64,000 bases of DNA from CALCHA01 sp035548175 (GTDB lineage Bacteria; Planctomycetota; Phycisphaerae; WQYP01): assembly GCA_035548175.1 (NCBI GenBank), contig DASZTO010000024.1, positions 1 through 64,000 on the forward strand. Direction: 5' to 3'. Below, piece after piece: positions 53,061 to 61,724 of this stretch (its first letter is position 1; each line of letters opens with the position of its first letter). A model generated the notes under the pieces. It was not told the DNA's origin. It did no database searches and saw only the letters and a list, made by a program, of their open reading frames with translations. A program made the translations under genes and the position numbers.

Positions 53061-54758
53061 ATGGATGCCATGGCGTTTCTGCGCAGAACCCTCGAACAGC
53101 TCAAAACCCAGCTCGCGGGACTCTCCGTCAGCAACAAACTGCTGATCGGCCTCTGCCTGCTCATCATGGTCGCCGTCGCCTTCTTCACCGTCGCCAACTC
53201 CTCCAAGCCCACCATGGTCGTCCTCATCGACCAGCCCATGACCCCCCAGGAAATCAACAAAGTCGAAATGCAGCTCGCCGGAAAGCACACCTACAAAATC
53301 GACGGCGACAAAATCCTCGTCCCCGCTGAAGACGCCTACGCCATCCGCGGCGAACTCTTCGCCGCCCAGGCCCTCCCCTCCGACACCACCATGGCCTTTG
53401 AAGAACTCGTCAAGGCCAACAACCTCTTCACCACAGATCGCAACGCCTCGCGCCAGTGGAACGTCGCCACCCAGGAGACCCTCTCGCGCATGCTCAAGTA
53501 TTTCCCTTACATCGAATCGGGCACCGTCATCGTCGTCCCCGGAGAACACGCCGGCATCGGCCAGGCCATGGCTCCCTCCACCGCCAGCGTCACCGTCAAG
53601 GTCCGCAACAACGAAACCCTCTCCAGCCGGCAGGTCGACGCCATCGTCTCCATGGTCGCCGGCTCCGTCTCCGGCCTCAAACGCCAGAACATCAGCGTCG
53701 TCGACGGCCAGCGTTCCTACCACGTCCAGGATGACGGCGTCGCGATGCCCACGGAACTGCTCGAACTCAAGAAAGCCATCGAAGACACGCTCACCCAGAA
53801 GCTCTACACCATGTTCAGCGAAGTCCCCAACGTCAAAATCGCCGTCAACGCCGTCCCCGACATGCGCTCCCGCACCCAGGAATCCGAAACCTTCGATCCC
53901 AAGGGCGTCGTCAAGGCCGACATCTCCGAGACCCGCCGCACCACCAATACCACCGACGGCAGCGCCCAGAAATCCGAGCCCGGCGTCCGCCCCAACGTCG
54001 GCCTCGTCGCCGATTCCTCCAACGGCGGCCGCAGCAGCTCGTCCACCAGCAACGACACCACCACCAGCACCGAAGCCCGCTTCTCCAAAGTCGACGAGCA
54101 CACCCAGTTCACCCCCGGCGCCGACCTCAAGGAACTCAGCGCCTCGATCTCCCTCCCGCGCTCCTATTTCGTCTCGCTCTATCGCCGCATGACCAAAGAC
54201 CCCAAGGCCGATCCCGAGGACGACAAACTCAAGCCCGTGATCGACGAGCAACTCAAGTCCTTCGCCCTTCGCGCCAAAAGCGCCATCGGCGCCCAGTCCG
54301 ACGACCAGATTCGCGTCGATTGGTTCGACGACACCCTCGCGCCCCCGCAGCCCGATGTGGTCGTCGCCAGCGCCGGGCTCTCCGCCGGCAGCGTCGGCGG
54401 CCTGGTCTCCCAATACGCCCGCCAGGGAATCCTCGCCGTTCTCGCCCTTGGGGCACTGGGCATGATGCTCATGATGGTCAAACGCGCCGTCCCCTCCGCG
54501 GTCGGCGATGAACTCGATCCCTCCGTCCTCTTCGGCGGCGCGGGCGCCAAAAAGCGCGGCGCCTCCGCCGGCCAGTTCGACACCGGCGACGACGTCTTCG
54601 GCGAAGCCAACTCCGGCGAGGCCGTCCTCACCGGCATCGAGCTCGACGACGACACCCTCGCCAGCCGCAAAATGGTCGATGAAGTCTCCAACATGATCAA
54701 GGAAAACCCCGAAAACGCCGCCGCCCTCGTCAAACGCTGGATCGCGAAGGGCAAGTAA
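53061..54758 (+). CDS. fliF: Flagellar MS-ring protein FliF
   Basis: Builds the membrane-embedded MS ring. The 565-residue product has a first trans-membrane helix (about 27-46, LLIGLCLLIMVAVAFFTV) and a periplasmic region with ring-building motifs 'MTPQEINKVEMQLAG' and 'ETLSRMLKYFPYIESGTVIV'. A Ser/Thr-rich linker (300-340) follows, then a second trans-membrane helix (about 466-484, GILAVLALGALGMMLMMV), and the C-terminal FliG-binding tail 'EVSNMIKENPENAAALVKRW'. The N-terminal periplasmic part is divergent from Salmonella FliF. Spacer to fliG is 71 bases and carries a repeat. Confidence 0.95.
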   Translation: MDAMAFLRRTLEQLKTQLAGLSVSNKLLIGLCLLIMVAVAFFTVANSSKPTMVVLIDQPMTPQEINKVEMQLAGKHTYKIDGDKILVPAEDAYAIRGELFAAQALPSDTTMAFEELVKANNLFTTDRNASRQWNVATQETLSRMLKYFPYIESGTVIVVPGEHAGIGQAMAPSTASVTVKVRNNETLSSRQVDAIVSMVAGSVSGLKRQNISVVDGQRSYHVQDDGVAMPTELLELKKAIEDTLTQKLYTMFSEVPNVKIAVNAVPDMRSRTQESETFDPKGVVKADISETRRTTNTTDGSAQKSEPGVRPNVGLVADSSNGGRSSSSTSNDTTTSTEARFSKVDEHTQFTPGADLKELSASISLPRSYFVSLYRRMTKDPKADPEDDKLKPVIDEQLKSFALRAKSAIGAQSDDQIRVDWFDDTLAPPQPDVVVASAGLSAGSVGGLVSQYARQGILAVLALGALGMMLMMVKRAVPSAVGDELDPSVLFGGAGAKKRGASAGQFDTGDDVFGEANSGEAVLTGIELDDDTLASRKMVDEVSNMIKENPENAAALVKRWIAKGK

Positions 54759-54767
54759 AAAAAGCAG

Positions 54768-54812
54768 CGTTCTTTCGTGTCCTTCGTGCCTTTCGTGGCC
54801 AATTCACGTCGT
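54768..54812 (+). repeat. TTTCGTG-type repeat in the fliF-fliG spacer, copy B
   Basis: TTCTTTCGTGTCCTTCGTG, then CCTTTCGTGGCCAATTCACGTCG. The units TTTCGTG(T/G)CC repeat about every eight to nine bases. The end matches copy C (63831-63872) almost exactly and copy A (19376-19410, opposite strand) closely. Confidence 0.8.
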
Positions 54813-54829
54813 AAGAAGCCGGAACTCGC

Positions 54830-55846
54830 ATGCCCGAAACCGCCGCCGAAATCTCCGGTCTCAAAAAGTCCGCCATCCTCGTGCTCACGCTCGAGCAATC
54901 CATCGCTTCCGAAATCCTCAAGCATCTCGACGAAAGCCAGATCGAAGAGCTTTCCCGGGAAATCGCCTCGATGGGTCCCGTCCCCCAGGCCCTCCGCGAT
55001 GAAGTCGTCAACGAGTTCTATCAGCTCGCCCTCGCCCGCTCTTATGCCGACGAAGGCGGCTGGGATTTCGCCAAGGCCCTCCTCGCCAAAAGCCTGCCCG
55101 AAGACAAGGCCAAAAAAATCATCGATCAGGTCAACCAGACCATCCAGTCCGCCCCCTTCTCTTTCCTGCAAAAAGCCGAAAGCGAAAACCTCCTCACCTT
55201 TATTCAGGACGAGCACCCCCAGACCATCGCCCTCATCCTGGCGCACCTGAAACCCACGCAGGCCTCGGAAATTCTCGTCGGCCTGGCCGCGCAAAAACAG
55301 GTCGAGGTCGTCAAGCGCATCGCCAACATGGAGCAGACCAACCCCGAGGTCATCAAGGAAGTAGAGCGCGGCCTCGAGCACCGCCTCTCCGCCATGATCA
55401 CCCAGACCTTCGAAAAAGCCGGCGGCGTCGACACCGTCGCCGAAATGCTCAACCTCGCCGACCGCGCCACCGAAAAGACCATCATGGAAGGCCTCGAAGC
55501 CGAGGACCCCGACCTCGTCGAGCAGATCCGCCGCCTGATGTTCGTCTTCGAAGACATCATGATGGTCAACGACAAGGGCATTCAGTCGATGCTCAAGGAA
55601 GTCGACAACGAAGACCTCTCGCTGGCGCTCAAGACCGCCTCGCAGGAGCTCAAGGACAAGATCTTCAAGAACATGTCCGAACGCGCCGCGCAGCTCATCA
55701 AGGAAGACATGGAATACATGGGCCCGGTGCGCGTCAGCGATGTCGAAGGCGCCCAGCAGAAAATCGTCGACGTCGTTCGGCGCCTCGAAGAATCCGGCGA
55801 AATCATCATCTCCGGCCGCGGCGGCGAAAAAGACCTCATCGTGTGA
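54830..55846 (+). CDS. fliG: Flagellar motor switch protein FliG
   Basis: Rotor protein that takes torque from the stator. The 338-residue product has the N-terminal FliF-binding domain ('LKKSAILVLTLEQSIASEIL'), the middle domain with the EHPQTIALILAHL motif, and the C-terminal torque domain ('MFVFEDIMMVNDKGIQSMLK', 'LALKTASQELKDKIFKNMSE', 'MGPVRVSDVEGAQQKIVDVV'). Charged residues that meet the stator are conserved. ATG at 54830 with GGAA upstream. It is complete and of typical length. Confidence 0.97.
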   Translation: MPETAAEISGLKKSAILVLTLEQSIASEILKHLDESQIEELSREIASMGPVPQALRDEVVNEFYQLALARSYADEGGWDFAKALLAKSLPEDKAKKIIDQVNQTIQSAPFSFLQKAESENLLTFIQDEHPQTIALILAHLKPTQASEILVGLAAQKQVEVVKRIANMEQTNPEVIKEVERGLEHRLSAMITQTFEKAGGVDTVAEMLNLADRATEKTIMEGLEAEDPDLVEQIRRLMFVFEDIMMVNDKGIQSMLKEVDNEDLSLALKTASQELKDKIFKNMSERAAQLIKEDMEYMGPVRVSDVEGAQQKIVDVVRRLEESGEIIISGRGGEKDLIV

Positions 55847-55866
55847 TCCCCGCGAGCTTTCACGCT

Positions 55867-55914
55867 GCGACTTCACGACTTGACGATTTAACGACTTGAC
55901 GACTTGACGACTTG
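55867..55914 (+). repeat. Six 8-nt units (ACGACTTG-type) in the fliG-fliH spacer
   Basis: GCGACTTC, ACGACTTG, ACGATTTA, ACGACTTG, ACGACTTG and ACGACTTG follow in register. CGTCAAGTCGT, part of the opposite strand of this array, recurs at 22575-22585 in the glycan island. Confidence 0.85.
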
Positions 55915-55935
55915 ACCCCCAACGCCGGACCTCCC

Positions 55936-56634
55936 ATGCCCCTCCTCAAAGCCCACTCCGCCTCCCGCCTCCGCGAGTCCTCCATCGTGATGGACCTTTC
56001 CGATCTGGAGCGCGAAGCCACGCAGATCGTCGCCAGCGCCAAATCCCAGGCCGATGAGATGCTCGCCACCGCCCGCGCCGCCGCCCAGCGCGAAGCCGCC
56101 GCCATCCGCGAACAGGCCCGCGGACAGGGCCACGCCGAAGGCCTCGCCAAAGGCCTCGACGAAGGTAAAAAATCCGGCCACGCCGCCGCCGTCGCCGAAA
56201 CCTCCGCCCTCGTCAAGGAGCTCACCGCCCGCTGGTCGCAGTCGCTCGAAATCATCCACCAGCACATGCCCGCCCATGCCGCCGACGCCAAGACCGACCT
56301 CCTTCGCCTCGCCCTGGCCATCGCCGCTCGCGTCACGCACCAGGAGGCGCTCCGCAACAAAAAAGTCGCCGAAGCCGTCGCCGCTGACGCCCTCGCCCTC
56401 GCCGCCACCGCCCGCCGCATCACGCTGTTGGCCAATCCCTCCGAAGCCGACCTCCTCAACGCCTACCTCCCCGAACTCGTCGCCAAACTCCGCACGATCG
56501 ATTCCGTCCAGCTCCTCCCCGACCCCACGATCACCCCCGGCGGCGTCATCGCCCAATTCGGCGCCGGCGAAATCGACGCGCGCCTGGAAACCCAGATTCA
56601 ACGTATCGCGGATGAACTCCTCGCCGCCGAATGA
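55936..56634 (+). CDS. fliH: Flagellar export ATPase regulator FliH
   Basis: Regulates FliI and connects it to the export gate and C ring. The 232-residue product has an N-terminal coiled coil rich in Ala/Glu/Arg (about 30-95, with the 'GQGHAEGLAKGLDEGKKSGH' GxxxG-type repeats typical of FliH). A C-terminal domain related to V-ATPase E subunits follows ('LLRLALAIAARVTHQEAL', 'LLPDPTITPGGVIAQFGAGE', 'IDARLETQIQRIADELL'). The ATG at 55936 fits the family start. Confidence 0.93.
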   Translation: MPLLKAHSASRLRESSIVMDLSDLEREATQIVASAKSQADEMLATARAAAQREAAAIREQARGQGHAEGLAKGLDEGKKSGHAAAVAETSALVKELTARWSQSLEIIHQHMPAHAADAKTDLLRLALAIAARVTHQEALRNKKVAEAVAADALALAATARRITLLANPSEADLLNAYLPELVAKLRTIDSVQLLPDPTITPGGVIAQFGAGEIDARLETQIQRIADELLAAE

Positions 56635-56697
56635 TTCCTCGACGCAGAGATCACAGAGAGCACCGAGGACACCGAATGAACGCGATCCAGAAAGAAA

Positions 56698-56737
56698 CCT
56701 CTGTGTTCCTCTGTGACCCTCTGTGACCCTCTGTGTC
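56698..56737 (+). repeat. Four 10-nt units (CCTCTGTGAC-type) in the fliH-fliI spacer
   Basis: CCTCTGTGTT, CCTCTGTGAC, CCTCTGTGAC and CCTCTGTGTC in register. Upstream, 56643-56670 holds the inverted counterpart (GCAGAGATCACAGAGAGCACCGAGG), so RNA from this spacer could fold back on itself. Confidence 0.85.
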
Positions 56738-56752
56738 GAAACCGCAGGCACT

Positions 56753-58141
56753 ATGACCTTGTTGGACAGCTACATCTCCCAGCTCCAATCCATCGAGCCC
56801 AAGTCGGTTCGCGGCCAGGTCGAGTCCGTGCGCGGCCTCACCGTCCGCGTCGCCGATCTCGCCGCTCCTGTCGATTCCGCCGTCCAAATCATCAACGAGC
56901 GCGGCGAAAAAATTCCCGGGCAGGTCGTCGGCTTCGAAAACCAATTCGCCATGGTCATGCCCCTTGGACCCCTCCAGGGCATCGCCCGCGGCAACACCGT
57001 CCGCACCACCTCCACCTCCCAGCGCATCATCTGCTCCCCGCTCCTCGTCGGCCGGGTTATCGACGCCCTCGGCCGCCCCATCGACGGCAAAGGCCCCATC
57101 AAGCTCCCCGAGCATCGCCCCGTCAACGTCCGCGCCATCGACTGCATGCGCCGCGTCCCCATCCACCAGCCCATCTCCACCGGCATCCGCTCCATCGACG
57201 GCCTCCTCACCTGCGGCCTCGGACAACGCATGGGCATCTTCGCCGGCCCCGGCGTCGGCAAATCCACGCTCATGTCCATGATCTCCAAAAACACCTCCGC
57301 CGATATCTCCGTCATCGCCCTGATCGGTGAGCGTGGCCGCGAAGTCCAGGACTTCCTCCAGCATTCCCTCGGCGAAGAAGGCCTCCGCCGCGCCATCGTC
57401 GTCGTCTCCACCGCCGACGATCCCCCCATCCTCCGCGTCCGCGCCGCCCGTGCCGCCTGCACCATCGCCGAATATTTCCGCGATGGCGCGGGGGGAGCCG
57501 CCGGTGGGGGGGGCCTCAACGTCCTGCTCCTTCTCGACTCCCTCACCCGCATGGCCCAGGCCCAGCGTCAGATCGGTCTCTCCGTCGGCGAGCCCCCCGC
57601 CACCAAGGGCTACACCCCCTCCGTCTTCGCCCTGCTTCCCGAAATCCTCGAACGCGCCGGAAAAACCGACACCGGCTCCATCACCGGCTTCTACACCATC
57701 CTCGTCGAAGGCGACGATTTCAACGAACCCATCGCCGACGCCGTCAAAGGCATCACCGATGGCCACCTCTGGCTCGACCGCCACCTTGCCAACAAAGGCC
57801 ACTTCCCCGCCGTCGGCGTCCTTCAATCCATCTCCCGCGTCCGCACCGATGTCACCGACAAAGACCACCAGGCCATGGCCCGCCGCATCAACCAGCTCCT
57901 CGCCACCTACGCCGACATCGAAGACCTCGTCAACATCGGCGCCTACACCCCCGGGGCCAACCCCGCCAACGACCTCGCCGTCCGCAGCAACCCCCGCATC
58001 GTCGATTTCCTCCAGCAAGCCACCGACGCCCCCAGCGGTTTCGACCAGACCCGCGTCCACCTCGCCAATCTCTGCGCCACCATCGAAAAAGACGCCAAAG
58101 CGCTCGAACAAGGAAAACCCCCCGCGCAACGAAAAACCTAA
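56753..58141 (+). CDS. fliI: Flagellum-specific export ATPase FliI
   Basis: Energises unfolding and release of export substrates. The 462-residue product has the F1-like beta fold with P-loop GPGVGKST, 'ALIGERGREVQDFLQHSLGE', 'LLLLDSLTRMAQAQRQIGLS' and 'GEPPATKGYTPSVFALLPEI'. Between 'YFRDG' and 'LNVLLLLDS' (about residues 244-256) it has a Gly/Ala insertion of about nine residues not found in other FliI proteins I know. It is encoded by runs of six and eight G at 57490-57495 and 57506-57513. The ATG at 56753 fits the family start. Confidence 0.96.
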   Translation: MTLLDSYISQLQSIEPKSVRGQVESVRGLTVRVADLAAPVDSAVQIINERGEKIPGQVVGFENQFAMVMPLGPLQGIARGNTVRTTSTSQRIICSPLLVGRVIDALGRPIDGKGPIKLPEHRPVNVRAIDCMRRVPIHQPISTGIRSIDGLLTCGLGQRMGIFAGPGVGKSTLMSMISKNTSADISVIALIGERGREVQDFLQHSLGEEGLRRAIVVVSTADDPPILRVRAARAACTIAEYFRDGAGGAAGGGGLNVLLLLDSLTRMAQAQRQIGLSVGEPPATKGYTPSVFALLPEILERAGKTDTGSITGFYTILVEGDDFNEPIADAVKGITDGHLWLDRHLANKGHFPAVGVLQSISRVRTDVTDKDHQAMARRINQLLATYADIEDLVNIGAYTPGANPANDLAVRSNPRIVDFLQQATDAPSGFDQTRVHLANLCATIEKDAKALEQGKPPAQRKT

Positions 58142-58153
58142 CCCCGCTTCCTC

Positions 58154-58216
58154 CTGACTCCTGACTCCTGACTACTGACTACTGACTACTGACTACTGAC
58201 TACTGACTACTGACTT
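58154..58216 (+). repeat. Nine 7-nt units (CTGACTA-type) in the fliI-fliJ spacer
   Basis: Two CTGACTC, six CTGACTA and one CTGACTT follow without interruption. The fliJ ATG is 14 bases further on. Degenerate units of the same kind occur before flbD at 63471-63491. Confidence 0.9.
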
Positions 58217-58230
58217 CTCGATTCTCCCTT

Positions 58231-58734
58231 ATGGCCCAACCCCGCTTCCACTTCCCCCTCGAAGCCCTCCTCGAGCACCGCCGCGCCGCCGAGCGCGACC
58301 ACATGCGCAAAGTCGCCCTCGCCCAGCAGGAAGTCCAATCCCTCCTCTCCACCATCCGCACCGCCCAGCAACGCATCCTCGACGAAAACCGCGCCCTCTC
58401 CACCACCCACCTCACCGGCCGCCTCGATATGTCCGCCATCGCCTTCGGCAAACGCTACGTCGGCAACCTGCATGTCCAGATCGTCCTGACCGCGCAGAAA
58501 CTCGCCGCCGCCGAGCAAAAAGTCGCCGCCGCCCGCGCCCAGCTCCTCCAGGCCGCCCGCGCCCGCAAGGTCATCGAAAAGCTCCGCGAAAAGCAGCACG
58601 CCCGCTGGCTCGCCGAACTCGAACGCAAAGACGCCGCCCTCATGGACGAAATCGGCACCCAGATCGCCATCCGCGAAGCCGCCCGCATCGAAGCCGAATC
58701 CCCGACCATTCCCCAACCCGCAGGTGACCCATGA
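58231..58734 (+). CDS. fliJ: Flagellar export protein FliJ
   Basis: Central stalk of the FliI ring, homologous to F1 gamma. The 167-residue product is one long antiparallel coiled coil: 'FHFPLEALLEHRRAAERDHM', 'RKVALAQQEVQSLLSTIRTA', 'LHVQIVLTAQKLAAAEQKVA' and 'KVIEKLREKQHARWLAELER' ending 'RKDAALMDEIG'. The RxxE...K-L-x-E-R motif at the end is characteristic. It overlaps the next gene by four bases (ATGA). The family is weakly conserved but the location between fliI and fliK supports it. Confidence 0.9.
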   Translation: MAQPRFHFPLEALLEHRRAAERDHMRKVALAQQEVQSLLSTIRTAQQRILDENRALSTTHLTGRLDMSAIAFGKRYVGNLHVQIVLTAQKLAAAEQKVAAARAQLLQAARARKVIEKLREKQHARWLAELERKDAALMDEIGTQIAIREAARIEAESPTIPQPAGDP

Positions 58735-59459
58735 AAAAAATCGCCTCCTTCCTCACCCTCCTCGCCATCTTCAACCTCCTCGCCATCGCTGCTGTCGCGA
58801 TCTACCTCTCCGCCACCAACCGCCTCGATGGCGCCAAGGCCCGCGCCATCGGCGATCTCCTCCGCCACCAGGGAGAGCCTCCCGCCCTGCGCGAAAAGCT
58901 CGCCGACATCCTCGATCCCAAGCCCGCCGCCACCGCTCCCGCCACGCAAACCGCCGCCTCCCAATCCGCTCCCGACGCCGACATCCCCCTCGCCGCCTCC
59001 GCCCAGGACCGCCTCGACTTCGCCCGCCAGGCCATGGAACAGGAGCGCCTCCGCCTCGAAACCCAGGCGCAGGACCTGCAGCATCGGCAGGAATTGCTCG
59101 AACGCGAGCAGGCAGCCTTTGCGCAAAAGGTCGACGCCCTCGAAAAGGACAAAAAAGATTTCGACGCCCGCGTCGCCGCCGCCTCCACCAAAACCAAGGA
59201 CGACAATTTCCAGAAATCCCTCGCCCTCTACGACCAGATGAAACCCGATCAAATCAAGCAAATCTTCGTCGGAATGCCTCCCGACGTCGTCGCCAACTTC
59301 CTGCTTGCCATGGATCCTTCCCGCGCCGGAAAAATCATCGGTGAGTTCCAAACCGACCAGGAACAGAAGTACATCGCCTCCGTTCTCGAATTGATCCGCA
59401 CCCGTGGCACGGACTCTGCATCTATTCCCACCACCCCTGCGAAGTCCAGCGGCTCCTGA
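58731..59459 (+). CDS. MotE-like membrane chaperone of the flagellar motor
   Basis: The 242-residue product has one N-terminal trans-membrane helix (about 6-28), a Pro/Ala linker (60-90), a coiled coil (about 95-155, 'RLRLETQAQDLQHRQELLE') and a C-terminal MgtE-N-like domain ('LYDQMKPDQIKQIFVGMPPD', 'NFLLAMDPSRAGKIIGEFQ'). The domain resembles the FliG/MgtE N-domain. This is the layout of MotE, which stabilises the stator protein MotC or other motor partners. Here it lies between fliJ and fliK, with motA/B absent from the window. It may be cotranslated with fliJ (4-base overlap). Confidence 0.78.
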   Translation: MKKIASFLTLLAIFNLLAIAAVAIYLSATNRLDGAKARAIGDLLRHQGEPPALREKLADILDPKPAATAPATQTAASQSAPDADIPLAASAQDRLDFARQAMEQERLRLETQAQDLQHRQELLEREQAAFAQKVDALEKDKKDFDARVAAASTKTKDDNFQKSLALYDQMKPDQIKQIFVGMPPDVVANFLLAMDPSRAGKIIGEFQTDQEQKYIASVLELIRTRGTDSASIPTTPAKSSGS

Positions 59460-59470
59460 CGAGAACCCTC

Positions 59471-61006
59471 ATGCCCACCTCGCCCATCGCCACCTCCCTC
59501 GCCTCCGCCGCCAGCCAGTTGCCCGCCAAGCCCTCCTTCCCCGATCCCACCTCCGATCCCCACACGCCGGACTTCTCCGACACCCTCCGCGCCGCCAGCC
59601 AGCCCAAACCCGGTCCCGCTCCCAGCCCCGCCGACGCCCCCAAGCCCCAACCCGCGAAAGCCAAAGAGAAGTCCAGCACCGACGACGATCACAAATCCTC
59701 CGCCGACGACGCCACCGCCACACCCGCCGCCGACGCCGCTCCCGCCGCCGATCAACCCGCCGAAAATTCCGCCACTCCCGACGATGACGCCTCCACCGCC
59801 GCCCCCAAAACCGCCAAGTCGCCGAAGCCTGAAAAAAACGACGATCCCGCCGCCAACACCCCGGACCTCACCGCTCTCCTCCTTGCCGCCGCCACGCCCC
59901 AACCCGTCGCTCAGCCAATCGCCAAAAAGACCACCGAAAAATCCCCCTCTCCCGCGCCCGCGCCGCAAGCCGCCGCCGCCGCGCAACTCCCCGCTCCCCT
60001 CCCCTCCGCCAAAGCCGCCCCCGCAAAAACCGCCGCCATGTCCCCCGCCGCCACCGCCGTTTCGCAGTCCACCGATGCACCCCCCGCGCACGAACCTCCC
60101 GCCGCAACGCCCGCCTCCGCCAGGTCCGACACCGTGCAACAACCCGCCACCCCAACTCCGGCCAGCACCAAAGATCCGCTCCCCCCGCCAACGCCCGCCC
60201 CGGACGCTCTGGCCGAGAAACCCAAATCCAAAACCTCTTCCGCCCGGGCCGCCGCCACCGCAGCCGCCGCGGCATCCACGTCATTCGCCTCCGTCGCCGA
60301 CCCCGCCGTCGCCGCAACCCCCGCCGCCTCCGCCGCCGCCGTAGCCGCCGCCGTCGCAACGACCGCCGCGCCTTCCGCGCCGACCGCCAAACCCGCGGAC
60401 TCCGACTCGCCGAAATCCTCCGCCGCCGACTCCGCCGCCCTGCCCCTCACCGCGCCCCCCGCCGGCGCAGACTCCGCCGCACACCGCGCAAACTCCGCCT
60501 CCGCCGCGCACGATTCGCCCCGCGCCGCCGACGACTCCACCTTCGATCAAATCGTCCTCGGCCTCCGCTCCAAGCTCGACCCCTCCAACGGAAAGGCCGA
60601 AATCAGCCTCCAACCGCCATCCCTCGGCAAACTCACCGTCTCCATCTCCCTCAACAACGGCTCCCTCACTGCCCACTTCAGGGCCGCTTCCGATTCGGTA
60701 CGTGACTTGCTATCCAGCAACATGGATAAGTTGAAAAATGTCCTTGAATCACAGGGTGTCGCCGTCGATCGCCTTGCCGTCAATGCCTCCCCCGATACGC
60801 CCAACTCCGGCGGTTCCACCTCCGGCGGCAACAACTCCGCCAACTCCGGCTCCGCCAACCACGACGGCCGAAGCGCCGGCGATTACTCCCGCGATGGCTC
60901 CGGCAACTCCGGCCGCGATCCTCAACGCAAACCCCACTCCCCCTCCTTCGCCCGCCTCTGGAACGGCGCGCGATCCACGCCCGACCCCCTCGACCTCGTC
61001 GCCTGA
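59471..61006 (+). CDS. fliK: Flagellar hook-length control protein FliK
   Basis: Molecular ruler that switches the export apparatus from hook to filament substrates. The 511-residue product is mostly Ala/Pro/Ser/Lys low complexity (residues 1-350). The recognisable C-terminal substrate-switch domain includes 'LRSKLDPSNGKAEISLQPPS', 'LGKLTVSISLNNGSLTAHFR' and 'SVRDLLSSNMDKLKNVLESQ'. A Gly/Ser/Asn-rich tail follows. N-terminal sequence is not alignable with other FliK proteins, as is usual. Position between fliJ/motE and flgD supports it. Confidence 0.88.
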   Translation: MPTSPIATSLASAASQLPAKPSFPDPTSDPHTPDFSDTLRAASQPKPGPAPSPADAPKPQPAKAKEKSSTDDDHKSSADDATATPAADAAPAADQPAENSATPDDDASTAAPKTAKSPKPEKNDDPAANTPDLTALLLAAATPQPVAQPIAKKTTEKSPSPAPAPQAAAAAQLPAPLPSAKAAPAKTAAMSPAATAVSQSTDAPPAHEPPAATPASARSDTVQQPATPTPASTKDPLPPPTPAPDALAEKPKSKTSSARAAATAAAAASTSFASVADPAVAATPAASAAAVAAAVATTAAPSAPTAKPADSDSPKSSAADSAALPLTAPPAGADSAAHRANSASAAHDSPRAADDSTFDQIVLGLRSKLDPSNGKAEISLQPPSLGKLTVSISLNNGSLTAHFRAASDSVRDLLSSNMDKLKNVLESQGVAVDRLAVNASPDTPNSGGSTSGGNNSANSGSANHDGRSAGDYSRDGSGNSGRDPQRKPHSPSFARLWNGARSTPDPLDLVA

Positions 61007-61032
61007 ACTCTTACCCGCTGGAAAGGATTCCC

Positions 61033-61548
61033 ATGGCTGACGTCTCCGCAATCACCGGCGCCTCCTCCTCCTCCGTCGGCGCCTCCTCCACCGCCGGCGC
61101 CACCTCCATGTCTTCCACCGATTTCATGCAGGTCATGCTCCAGCAGCTCGAACACCAGGACCCCCTCAACCCCACCGATTCCAACCAGCTCCTCACCCAG
61201 CTCGCGCAGATCTCACAGCTCCAGTCCAACACCGACATGCAGAATAACATCGCCTCCCTCACCCTCCAGCAATCCATGGGCGCCGCCGGCAACCTCATCG
61301 GAAAGCAGGTCCAGGGCATCACCGAATCCGGCCAGAACACCACCGGCACCGTCACCAAGGTCCAGATCACCAACCAGCAGGTCTACCTCCAGCTCGACAA
61401 CGGCGCCGCTCTCCCCATGAAGAACCTCACCATCATCGCCCAGAACCCAACGACCACCACCTCCACCACCGGCGCCGCCACCTCCCAGACTTCCGCACAG
61501 CAGCTTCTTCAGATGCTCCAGTCCATCGCAGGCGGCTCCTCCTCCTAG
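61033..61548 (+). CDS. flgD: Flagellar hook assembly scaffold FlgD
   Basis: Cap at the growing hook. The 171-residue product has a Ser/Ala-rich N-terminus, then the FlgD signature 'DFMQVMLQQLEHQDPLNPTD', 'SNQLLTQLAQISQLQSNTDM' and 'LIGKQVQGITESGQNTTGTV', with 'QITNQQVYLQLDNGAALPMK' as the start of the tudor-like region. It is shorter than the enterobacterial protein (about 230 residues) and lacks the FnIII-like insert. ATG at 61033, with GAAAGG upstream. Confidence 0.94.
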   Translation: MADVSAITGASSSSVGASSTAGATSMSSTDFMQVMLQQLEHQDPLNPTDSNQLLTQLAQISQLQSNTDMQNNIASLTLQQSMGAAGNLIGKQVQGITESGQNTTGTVTKVQITNQQVYLQLDNGAALPMKNLTIIAQNPTTTTSTTGAATSQTSAQQLLQMLQSIAGGSSS

Positions 61549-61724
61549 ACCGCCGCCTGATTCACGTATTTCCACGGGCCGCTGGATGCAGCCCGCCAAT
61601 CTCGTGCGCGGCGTGATCCATCGGGGCGGCGGAGCCCGCCCCATCACGTCGTGTTTATCATCTCCGTGGCCCGCGCTCGCGCCGTGACGCATCCCGCCGC
61701 CACTTCTTCATACTCGGAGGCCTC

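Noticed and set aside
59784..60344. 186-codon Pro-rich frame within fliK
   Set aside because: Out-of-frame reading of the low-complexity fliK region; the fliK frame leads into the conserved C-terminal domain.
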